Source of the DNA: Harmothoe impar
Lineage: Eukaryota; Annelida; Polychaeta; Phyllodocida; Polynoidae
NCBI GenBank assembly: GCA_947462335.1
Contig: OX381715.1
Location: forward strand, 36,432,650 to 36,496,649
Reading direction: 5' to 3'
DNA: 64,000 nucleotides
Positions 12,416 through 23,500 of the stretch are shown in pieces. The notes under the pieces were generated by a model. It saw only the letters and a program-made list of their open reading frames with translations. It was not told the origin of the DNA and did not search any database. Each line of letters opens with the position of its first letter. The first letter of the stretch is position 1. Both the position numbers and the translations under genes were made by a program.

Positions 12416-13998
12416 CGTGGAATGAGAACGACTGTAGCTTGACCCAGCTTCAACAAGTGAGGTATGACGTACATGAGTGTAAATAAGTGGGGTTTTGTGT
12501 TTATTACCGGAACATGTTCCTACTCTCTTAAAATGAAGAAAATCAACTAACTTGGAGGCCATGGAGTATGGCTACACCGTACTCCAGGGGGGGGCATGGA
12601 GTATGGAGGTCTCATAGGCTTAGCATAGCAAGGCCGTACCACCATGTAATAAAATGCCACTTTTTACACTGTTTCCCCCAACTTACAAAAGCTTAGGATG
12701 AGATAGGAGTCTAAGCAATAATTCTATTATACGGATTGGCTGGCTTATTAACAAATTATTTCTTGATCAGAACGCGGTGGGGAGTGTTTGTGTACCAGGG
12801 TATCCAAGGTGGTGGCGTCCCTGGATACAACCAGCGGGCCCCCTAGAGGGCATATCATTCCCGCCATAATGTTGGCATCAACCAGTCAATCCGGCACGTA
12901 ATAATGAGTAAAGTATATACCGGTAGTTGGTTCTCATCACCCGGCAGTGAAAAATATGACGAGGGCATATTTTAATACATCTTTTTTCTTTATTTTTACT
13001 GAAGGCTAAAATGTATAGGAAAAATTAAACTTTTTATTAAAAATCTTTATATAATTTTTTTTCATTTTTATCAAATTACAATTTTCATGATGTGCACGAA
13101 ATATGCATATATATGTGCAAGTATACATTGATGCATGTATTAGATCAACCCTATATACATGGAGTTACATCAAAACATGGAATTTGATCAAACATTTATA
13201 CAACATGTGCTATAAATCCTACATAAAAGGGTAATTTTATGAATGAGCTCTATATAGAACAGTTATATTGGCACATGTGACTGTGCTTACTGTATACATA
13301 GATATTTTCGCTGCACATATTTTCACGATTTTTTAGCTGAATTTAAACATCTGCAAAAATATATACACAGAGAATATTTATACTGCATTGATTTAAAGGA
13401 AGAAATCACAGAATTTAAATCCAGTTTTTGCATTTTTTAAAGGGGTACGATACTCTTTACTTCTCACCAATAGATTTTCCCAGGATTATAGCAGTTACTT
13501 TTTACATATATTCACTATATAAAAGTACGAAAAACAGGACCTTGCAGTTTAAATAACAAGACTAGGGCATTTGCTTATTAGCCACTTGTGTACAATTATT
13601 GAAATGAATATAGCTTTAAAATCCATGATCTAAACAGTTGGTTCTAACCTAAATGTTCATACAAATCACATAATGCATATCAATGAAAAATAAAGATAGG
13701 AAGATATTTATGGGAAATTATAATCTTTTTTAACTTCAAAGTCCAAAAAAAGGGGAAACACCTATTTCTTTTAGAATTCATACAAAATAAAAAAGTTCCT
13801 ACCAACAGATCGTCTCTATATTAGAAACCTGGAACACCAATACACTTGTGCACAACATGGAAAAATAAAAATGACATGTAGCGGCATTCATTTTTCCACA
13901 AAAAAATGTTTTCCAAAGTAGAGATTATTCTGAGAAAGAGGTAAGTTTAAGGGGTTAATTTGAATAATATATCCTTCTCTAGAAAAGAACAACCCAAC

Positions 13999-14004
13999 TT
14001 TATT
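13999..14004 (-). promoter_or_regulatory. Candidate poly(A) signal of the CCP gene
   Basis: TTTATT on the plus strand is AATAAA on the minus strand, about 250 bases after the TAA stop at 14250. It is the nearest canonical hexamer I see downstream of the giant CCP gene. Confidence 0.45.
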
Positions 14005-14249
14005 TGAGGTTCATAATGTATACAATACAACGTTTCAAGCAGATATGTAATAACATGTTCCTAACTTAAATATCATTTAAAATATTTCTCATTTTGAGTC
14101 ACTGCAGCACTCCTACTGCCTGACTGCCTGTGGTAGGCACAGGACGCCAGTGTGTGTGCTCCCATATACCTACAAGCTGCGCAGACTTGGGTGTGCATGG
14201 TCAACAGGAACCAACGCCTTTAATATGCCACAATGGCTACCACATATTT

Positions 14250-14515
14250 TTATGTCAGGCTATCTCTGACCTTATAAATTGAATTTCTATTGGCTGTTTG
14301 AGTGATCGGTACACGATATATCTTACAAGACTTCTTTTGAACCCGCTCCATCTTTATAAGTACTCTAGTACAGTCCAGACCTATAATGCATAAAGCAACG
14401 AGGGATATGAATGTGATGGCCACTGCCCCAGCCACCTGGGCCGAGCGCCTCAGGTCAGCTTCTGATATCTCTTTTCTGGCTGCCTCAGCTGCTGCCAACT
14501 CTTCTGCTGTCGGAC
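14250..14515 (-). CDS. Last exon: transmembrane helix and cytoplasmic tail
   Basis: Starts after a tccagttcag acceptor and completes the codon left by the TSP1 exon (reading C-E-G-P-T-A-E-E). An alanine/glutamate-rich stalk (AEELAAAEAARKEI) leads into a hydrophobic helix (VAGAVAITFISLVALCIIGL), then a basic stop-transfer segment (RVLIKMERVQKK) and a tail of about 45 residues with no known signalling motif. TAA stop at 14250-14252. The acceptor tract is only moderately pyrimidine-rich, but it is the only nearby AG that restores phase. Confidence 0.8.
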
Positions 14516-17500
14516 CTGAACTGGACACATCTTCATCATCGGAGAAAGTACAAGGAAATTAACATTTTGACAAGTATGCATTGCAAATTGTGAAAATGAA
14601 TTCAAACTGAGGTCTGGTAATCTAGTATCTCAATTATATTATCTCAAAATAGATATGTATCTTCAGACTTTGTCCTAAATACCAATATTTCAATTTCACA
14701 TTTTCATCTATTGTCTATCTTCACAAATATTCTACATCATTTTACACATGCTCTGAGCAAAGAGTCTACCAGTAAGAGGAATCTATGTCGTGGGATGTCT
14801 ACGATTTTGCCAAGCCCATTCAAAATTAACTGGAACAGACCTGCTAACAGTGAATGAGTGCAGTACAAAATGTAATAGGATGTACTAATTTAACTCTAAT
14901 TCTAATTTAAGAGGAATAGGGCCATGCTCACCTTCACATTCTAGCACACATTCCTCTAACTCTGTCCTGATGGGCAGCTCACATGGTGCCCCGCCATGTC
15001 TGGGTGGTACACAGGTCTGTGAGCGTGTCCGTGTGCCCTCTGTGCAGTCCCCTACAGACACCTCACACTGCGTCCAGGCACCCCACTCTGACATACTGCC
15101 ATTCACAGGGCACGGTACTGTGTTACACTCCTCTAACACTGTAGCACTGCCTAGGAAATCAAAAAAATAAAAAGTGGTTTCACTTTCAAATCAATCACTT
15201 AAATAGGTTTTGATATACTCCTAAAGATTCATAAATTTCTGAGGTAGAAGCCGCAGCTAGCACATGAGTCAGATCACCAGTGCGGCTTATAGGATTGGCC
15301 TAATTCAAGGTGCGGCTAATACGGGAGTTTTTAGATGTACGCTACTGTACTAAAGTCGTCATAATGAGACCTCCTGTATGACTTATGGGATTTTCCCAAC
15401 GTTTAGGTGCGGCTGATGTGCAAGTTAGGCTTATATGCTGGTTTCATGGTGAGCGCCACACATAATTTCCTTTGTCTGTGTCAGACTTTTTGTAGATACA
15501 ACCAATTGAAGATTTACATCAACTTTTGAAATATTTTGCCATCATTAAACTCACCCATACATTCCTTCCCCCCATATTGGGGAGGCTGACAGTAGCGGGA
15601 CCTACCCCGAGTCCCTGTGCTACATGTCTCAGTGCACACGGTCCACACCTCCCACGACCCCCAGATGCCATCCACCGAGATAGCTGTAACAAGGGATTCA
15701 TTACTTAGACTACAGGTACTAAATAGTTTACAATCGGTCTTAACTCATTTATTAACTATATGTAACCCGTTTTAACGAAATGCACATGTTGGTTGCCATG
15801 GAAACATAATTTTCATTCTAAATCGAAAAATTAAAAGAATTTGTTGATAGAAGGCCCAACAACAATTTCTATGCTGAAAACAGGATGTAAATACCACTTT
15901 TAGATCAAAATCTGTGTCCAAAATAATAATGTTTGAAAAAGTTGGGATATTTGGTAATTAGCATAATGAGTAACAAGGAGACCAAAGTTATAAAGTGGAC
16001 TGTTTATCCTGTGAAAGTTTTATAACACATGTTTGTTATGACAGTTACATTGAGTATAGAATGAGTAGTATATGTAGGCCACCCTAAGATAGGTGTACAT
16101 GTTTTAACACTTATATGTGTCCAGAGTCAGTCTTATGGTTGATTGGTTATGCGCGCAAGCCCTTAAAAAGGGGTGGGTGGGAGTGGTAAGTCTTTAGATG
16201 TTGTTCGTTCCGGCTGGATGATGAAAAGGAACGTGTGCGGCACGCGCCAGTGTTTTTATAGTCCCAGTGTCCGGTTCTCCCTGGAGGGGGCGCTGGGGTG
16301 TGGCAGTGACGAACGCTGGCGCTAGGGGCGCTTGTGTCTTTGGCGCCTTCCCACCCATTAATACCAATTTACCATTACTCATAATGAGTAACAAGGAGAC
16401 CAAAGTTATAAAGTGGACTGTTTATCCTGTGAAAGTTTTATAACACATGTTTGTTATGACAGTTACATTGAGTATAGAATGAGTAGTATATGTAGGCCAC
16501 CCTAAGATAGGTGTACATGTTTTAACACTTATATGTGTCCAGAGTCAGTCTTATGGTTGATTGGCAAACAGAGTCGCCATGGCAGAGGCGACTGAAGCAG
16601 AGGACTGGCGGGGGACATAGGCTGACATTGCCTTATCTGTCTTCCATGTTCCATGATGTTTGATTGCCTCTCTTGTTGCCCCTGACTGCTGGGCTGCCAG
16701 AGCTCCTCCCCTCCTGAGGGAGTGAGAGGAAGTGGATTGGGCATAGGGGCAGCCAATGACTATGAGGACCTTCCTGGGGATGTTTACCATGTGCTGAGTA
16801 GTGAGAGGCGACCCGTCAGATAAGAGAAAGGCCGGGCCCTCTGGCTCTCCCGGCACCAGGGACAAGTAAGTCTCCCAGGCCGTAGTAGGACAGGCACAGG
16901 ATCCAGGGATCCTAGGGAGAGCCAGGGGCAGAGGGTCCTTCATGGCTGTGATAGTTTTGGTGGTCCTGAGGAGGACTACTAGTCCATTCTTGTTGATAGT
17001 CACATCTTTCCTTTTGAGGGTGTGGGGACCTCCCCACAGGGTTGCAGTCGGGGAGAGAAGGTTGGATGTTCTCAGAAATGAGAAGTACCCCATTGTCACA
17101 GCTGCTGTTAAAGTAGGGCCCTCTGGGATACGTCTAAGGATGTCACAGGCCTGAACTAGGTGGACAGGCTGTAGACCTGGTGCTGGAGACGGGGTATAGT
17201 TTCCTATCCTGATAGCTCCCTTCTCCACTGCCTTTGCATGTGGTGATGACAAGGGTAGAGGGTCCCCTCCCCTGTCAGTGATCCATGCTTTGGCCCCAGA
17301 GACATAGTTTTTTCTCGACTGCGGGGATTCCAGAGAATTGGCCAGGAATTGCATGAACATGCATGAATCCGCGACTGTTGGGAATAATAGGTCTATAGCG
17401 TAGGAGAGTCCAAATACTAAGTAGTATTCTGCCTGTTTAAGTCTGTTCTTTGCTGTTCCGTCTGTTACTGCAGCCTTGTAGGAGGTGACAGTTTGACGGC

Positions 17501-20500
17501 CAAGTTGGGTGGCTAGAATTAAATTATATCAAAGTAGGGGTGTGGTAGGATGTGCTGGGCTTTTTTAAGTGACCTGAGAGAGATGAGGCGCTGAGCCTCT
17601 TGGACTTTGGACTTAAGGTGTTGACGGGAGAGGGCGTCTGCTAGGGGGAGGAGGGGGCCGGGTTTGTGTACAATTTGTATTGTGTGGTCCCGTATAGCTG
17701 CCTCAACCCAAAGCTGCCTTGCGCATGCCGCCAGTATTGGGTCCTTTGTTTTTCCGGTGTGTAGAGCCTGTTGGGAACCCATGTTATCAGTGTGGATGAT
17801 AACATGCAGTCCTTGTGGGTCGTGAGGGAGGAGCGTGCGGTAGGCTATGAGAAGGTTTGCTGCCTCCCTGTGCACTATGTCCTTGTATGTTGCTTTGAAA
17901 GCTGCATCATAAGTGAGGTCATAGTAGTGAGTTTTTGAATCACCCCCACCCCCGGTGAGTGATGAGTCACAGTCAATATGGTACTCAGTGGCAGGAGGCT
18001 TGAGGAGGTGGCGCCCATTTGTCTTCGCTGCATAAGTGTAGAACCATCTCACATCCGCCCTAAAGTCATTTGAGAGCCAGACCTGGCCTGTCTCAGGGGA
18101 TCTCCGGAGGGTGGAGAGTATCCGAGATATAAATCTCCTTGCAGGGGGAATACATTTGCCTATATGTACAAGTTTGCCCACTAGTGATTGAATTTCTTTT
18201 TTCGTGGCACTCTTACGGTATAGCCATGTCTCACAGTGTGCCACAATTTCTTGAAGCTTTGGGTGAGGAATGGTAAGGGACAGAGCTACTGTGTCCAGTT
18301 TGAAACCCAGCCACTCCATGGTGGTTGCTGGAGGGGAGCATTTGTCTGCTGACAGTTTGACACCTAGGCGGCTTGCCAGCTCTAGGAATGTCTCATAGTC
18401 TCTAGTGGCTTTGTGTAGTGTTGTGGATGCTCCACAAAAGTCATCCAAATATGCCAATGTCCAGCAGTCATTTTTGGCCAGAATATATGTCATAGCATTT
18501 GTGGTCCTTTGACATGCTGCTGCTGACAATCTGCAGCCGAATGGGGGTGTGAGGTCTATGTAAATAGAGCCATTGTATTTAAACGCCAGGAGTGGAAGGT
18601 CCACAACATCCACCCGGAGCTGGCGATAGGCCCTGGAAAGGTCCCCTTTCCATGTATAGGCCCCTCGACCTAGGGCCAGGACCTTGGTACATAGGTCTTC
18701 TATAGAGGGAAGGGTATAGGGCCTATATTCGCCGTCTATGACATTCTTTGTAATGCCGTCATTAACACTCTCTCCAGGGGGGAAGGACATGTCCAGGATT
18801 ATCCTTCTGTCAGCAGAAGAGGCTTTAGGGGCTGTCATGAGAGGTGACAGCTGACACCAGTCTGAGAAGGGTGGGGCCGAGAAGGGGCCAATTAAGCCCC
18901 CCAGGTCCAGCTCCCTATCGATGAAAGCTTGGAGGTGGGCTGGATACCTAGTGGCCGAGGGGTGGTTGTTTGGAGCCGGGTTGGGCGGGGTAGGCCTTGT
19001 GTAGCCTATAGGCCAACCGTACTCAAGATAGTCACACAGGGCCACGTCATGGTAATTGGCCAGTTCATGTCTCCAGTTCTTGATGTTGAGGCCCGAGGGA
19101 ACCGGGACACGAGCTCCCAGCCTATTGGGTAAGCAGGTGGCCTTCGTGGCTGTGTAGATATAGGCCGTCTCAGGATGAGCCTGCCACTGGTCCTGGACAA
19201 GAGAGGGCCAGTATTTGGCCTTGACTGGAGCGAAGTCTGCTGGGGCCGGGCCTACATTAACTGGGGCTGGTGCACAGAGAGTAGATTCGAAGTCCAGGGG
19301 CAAGTGCACTGAGTCCACTACACTATGGGTATAGCCTAGGCCCAACTGAGTTTTCTCAGCATGGGCGCATAGTTGAGGAGCTGTTTCCATAGGAATGTGT
19401 GCTGGGGGGCCTTTGTTGGGGGGTGCAGTATCAGACAGCTTAAGGAGACGCTCTGTGATACTCATCCCACTGGCCTGGGTGCACTTTTTAAGTGGGGTGG
19501 TGGTGCTGTGCTTTAGGCCTGATGACACTTTGGTGGGGGGTCGATGTGTTACAGATTCGACCGCCCTGGATGTGTCCGGTGGCTGCACTTTAAAGGGGTT
19601 GTCAACGTTAGTAGGTGGAAGCATAGGGCCGGTGGAGTCCGGCCTAGGCCTGAAAGGGGAGGAGATGTTCCTCTTTTATTCGGCAGGAATGCTCAGGGTG
19701 GTAGTGGACACGTTGCAGGTTGTGCCGACACCATGCACAGTGATGAGCCATAGGCTGTCCAGATTCCACATGACTATCAGGCTTTGTGCATCCTACCTGT
19801 GAGTTAAATGCCTTGCATGGGGTGTCAGCCCTGTTTAGTGGGGCCTTAGGCTTCATGCGGCGTGCATCTTGAGGGGGAGCTCCTAGAGCAGCGGTAGGCC
19901 TACTAGTTGCAGCAGCGGACTTGTGCTGTTGAGGCTGAGGTGCTGCCGGCTGGTATCTATAGGCGGCATGCGAGGCAGCTGCAGGGTGAGGGAGGGAGAC
20001 TGGGACCTGGTTACCATGGAAACGACGCCCGGCAGCATTTCGTGCAGTGCCATGGCGTAGGGAATGGATGTCCAGCACATCCGACCACTTAAGCCTACCA
20101 TCGGCAATTTTTGTTAATAAATCTTCCGACCAATTTCGAACCTGAATCCAGTCAAACTCAGCGCCATCCTCGGCCACATGAATGGCATGCTGAGAGAGGT
20201 GGCTTCTGTCAGCCTGAGGGGTTCTAGGATCCGTTCTAAGCCTATACAGGCCATAGATATACTCCAGCTCTGAGAGAGAATTTAATGTGGTTTTAATTCT
20301 ATCTGGGCCTCGCTGAATGTAGTGGTGAGGGTGAGTATTCCTACCTTTAATCTGAGTGAGCTGATGAGCGCTGTTAAGCAAGACTTGGACTTTTTCCCCC
20401 AACATTGGATCATTGGCCTGGGCCATGCACATTGGGAGGGAGGCCTGCTGTGTTGCTGCTTGCACCGAGGCCGTCGGTATTGCATCAGCAAATAAATCAA

Positions 20501-23500
20501 AGATGTTGTCTTGTCGTGGAGGAGCGACGGCCGGAGGGACGACAGGGAGCGTGGGCGGCAGCAGGGCCGCCACGTGGCTCGGCACGTGGCTGGCGGGCTG
20601 CGGCACGTGCGCGGTGACCAGTGGCGCCGCCGCCGGAGGGAGTGGCGCCGCGCTGTCTGGAGCGACGTCGGCCTGCGCCGTAGGCCGGGGATATGGCGTC
20701 GGCCTAAGAGCTATAGGCCTGGTAGGCGCCTTGCTCGGGGCCGGGGTTTGGGTAACAACAGTTGCTGAATTATCTACCTGGCTATCCTGTGCAGTGAGAT
20801 CTGGCGGGGTAGAAACTGCAGCACGGGGCAGGGCCTCCTCCAGGCGTGCCATGATGGTGGCGGTGCTTGAGTCAACACGTGACTCAATTTGTTGAACACG
20901 TTGTTGAAGTTGACTGACCGTCGTTGTTAAGTCCGTCGGCGGCACGTGCGGGGCCGGCTGCGGCAGCTGAGTAGTTGGCGGCGCGGGCGCTTTCTTTGAA
21001 GCCGCCGCCGCCTTCTTTGAAGCTCTCGCCGCAACTCGTGCCGACTTCTTTGGAGTCGCTGTGGGCTCCATTGCCGGAACTTTTGACTTGGTACCACGTG
21101 GCATTGTGGCTAACTACTTAACTGTGATAGCTACTTAAGTCTTTAGATGTTGTTCGTTCCGGCTGGATGATGAAAAGGAACGTGTGCGGCACGCGCCAGT
21201 GTTTTTATAGTCCCAGTGTCCGGTTCTCCCTGGAGGGGGCGCTGGGGTGTGGCAGTGACGAACGCTGGCGCTAGGGGCGCTTGTGTCTTTGGCGCCTTCC
21301 CACCCATTAATACCAATTTACCATTACTCATAATTGTGACCCGTTTTAACGAAATGGGTCAGAAGTCACACTTTAAAGAGTCTAGATATGAACTCTTTAA
21401 ATAGTATAGGGTGGAAAAATATAATTTTTGAAAAGTTTTTGACATTTTTCTAATATATTAATAGTTATCTAATGGAATACTAAGTTACAATCCAAATTTC
21501 AACTCCCATTATTCCCAAAATGATGGGCTATAGGATATATGATTATATTGTATAAAATTGTTGATATCTAATTTAGATGTTAATTAACTCATTTTAATTA
21601 ATTTCCATTTAATTAAAAAGATAAGTACAAAAAAAAATCGCCAAAGGGTAAAAACTAGCCAATATACCACATGTCACATACGAAATGAAAGCTCTTGATG
21701 AGCAGTAAACGAATACCCAGCTAACAAAAAAACGTTTACATTACCAGGGTTTAACGTTTGTAGACGGTTTGCAAACGTTTGCAAAAACGTATATAGAACG
21801 TTTTTTTAACGTGAAAACGTTGACACTAAATAACGTTTTTATAACGTTACTGCCAAACGTTTGTATGTAACGTTATATGAACGTTTGTTTAACGTTTTTT
21901 CACTAAAAAATAACCATAACTGTAGGTATAAATAAGTAGCAAATCTAGCATAAAACCTGACCAACAGTCAAGATAGGTTGCCCCGAGAATAGAACCCGGG
22001 TTCTTGGGAGTACGAGACAAATGCTTTCACCATTATACTATAGAATCTGTAGTACCCAAGGGCTGATTACAGAGGAACTTATACATCCCGTGCTTGCTAG
22101 CTCTAGGTGCACAGACAAACGTTAGCAACGTTTAGCAAGCATGCCGTAGCTCATAAAACGTAGACATAATGTAGGTTATTACCATTGCCAACAATGCATG
22201 TATGTTGTAACTTTATGCATATCTAGGTGAGAAGTAAAGTAAATGATATATTATATATTTATTAATATCATTGATACATGATTGGCATCAAATGTAGTCT
22301 ACTCTATAAATGTGTGTAGAGGTAAAAGTAGGAAGAAAAGAAAAGTGGATAGCTAAGTCATGCTTGCCATATGGGCCACATATAACCAAACTCACAATAT
22401 AGTTTGGTGGTGGTAGGGATGGGGATCGAACTCACAGCCTTATCATCACATCCCCTACACCTTAGACAGAGAGGCCACAGAGCTAGATGGTATGTAGCAC
22501 ACATTGAAGACTATATATATAAACTTCCTGTCACCAGATCACATTCCCTTACCTTTTTTATTTCAAAGCACAAAAACCATAGAAATATGGCCGGGACCAT
22601 AGGCCCCATGTTGAAAACACATTTTCTTGATAGATAATTATTATAAATAATATTATAATAGAGTATTTAGTAAATGTAGTTACTTTTTACGGTCATTCTG
22701 TGAGTATATGTGAGAAAATACTAAATGATCCTATCATAGGTCACTGAGACTATGGTAGAAATGTTGTAAAATCGTAGTTACTCTCAGGCTATCCCCACCG
22801 GCCACCTTAATGCATAGCTCCCCTACCACCTAGTGGCACCAATACTATGCTACCCTAGGTGGTTGCTAAAGGTCCATTATGTACAGACGACATGGCTGTG
22901 TGGTCTAAGCACTGGTATATGAGTCTTACCGTCACAGGTTCGAGTCTAAAGGCATTGAGGTGACTTTTAGTGTATATGTAAAAACGTTGGTCAAAAAACC
23001 TACTCCAAACCTTTTCCAAACCTATTGCAAACGTTTTCTAAACGTTTATAAAACGTTCCACAAAAACGTTTTGGTTAACCTAATCCAAACGTTTGCCTCC
23101 AAACCATGTGGAAACGTTTGCAAACGTTTGGAAACGTTTGCAAACGTTTGGAAAACGTTTGTTGTTAGCTGGGTATGGCAATATCACAATATCCTTAATA
23201 TGCTACTTCCAACCAATTTAGTTAAAACGGGTTACATTTGAAGTCATTTTCAGGCTATTTCAGTCGATTCAATAGTCCATGAGTTGACGCTGTTGTTGGG
23301 GAGTCGGCGCTGAAGTTTGCAAGTCAAGTTTTGGCTACTTTTCAGGCCAATGGAAAAAAAATTAAATGGGGAAAAAAAAAGACCTACCCTACTTAGATTT
23401 TCAGACTGTGTAACCAAAAATACACCTTTTTTTTGGCCTTAGGAGATCAAGATCATACAGTGCCATCCTAAAATTCAATCTAAATGAGGCCAGCACAGTG

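Larger units (their letters stand above)
9425..13998. other. Intergenic region between convergent ARL5 and CCP genes
   Basis: AT-rich sequence with no supported exon. It contains a (TG)n run at about 10107-10137, a poly-G run at 10257-10270, one MITE at 10712-10850 and another at 12231-12415. The region 13000-13950 is plain AT-rich DNA. Confidence 0.5.
15962..21334 (-). mobile_element. Ngaro-like (DIRS-order) tyrosine recombinase retrotransposon, apparently complete
   Basis: A 5.37-kb element read on the minus strand: repeat A1 (21136-21334), gag-like ORF, RT/RNase H ORF, tyrosine recombinase ORF, then B1 (16380-16564), A2 (16187-16385) and B2 (15962-16146). A1 equals A2 (199 bases) and B1 equals B2 (185 bases) with no difference I could see. 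This split-direct-repeat order A1-ORFs-B1-A2-B2 is typical of Ngaro/PAT elements, not of LTR elements. No integrase or aspartic protease is present. It sits antisense to nothing: it has the same orientation as the host CCP gene. Identical repeats and open frames point to recent insertion. Confidence 0.92.
21716..23176. mobile_element. Nested non-autonomous element with AACGTT-rich subterminal arrays
   Basis: Ends 'acccagctaacaaaaaaacg' and 'cgtttgttgttagctgggt' are inverted repeats. Beside each end is an array of the palindrome AACGTT: about eleven in 21728-21907 and about eleven in 22979-23165. The flanks allow a two-base AT or TA target duplication. No transposase is encoded. Three tRNA-like stretches lie inside. 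Subterminal arrays of short words usually bind a transposase in trans (general knowledge). Confidence 0.75.
21335..23240. mobile_element. DNA element with TGTRACCCGTTTTAAC ends, host of a nested insert
   Basis: Left end 'tgtgacccgttttaacgaaa' and right end 'tttagttaaaacgggttaca' are inverted repeats of about 20 bases. The same terminal motif occurs at 15758 and 42061. The body at 21460-21615 resembles 41905-42030 ('tttcaactcccattattc' and 'tttagatgttaatta'), so the native element is only a few hundred bases and the remainder is the nested AACGTT-rich insert. Confidence 0.6.

Noticed and set aside
20413..20895. Plus-strand Ala/Gly-rich frames opposite the gag ORF
   Set aside because: Shadow frames of the GC-rich gag linker; the minus frame has the Cys/His motif and element context.
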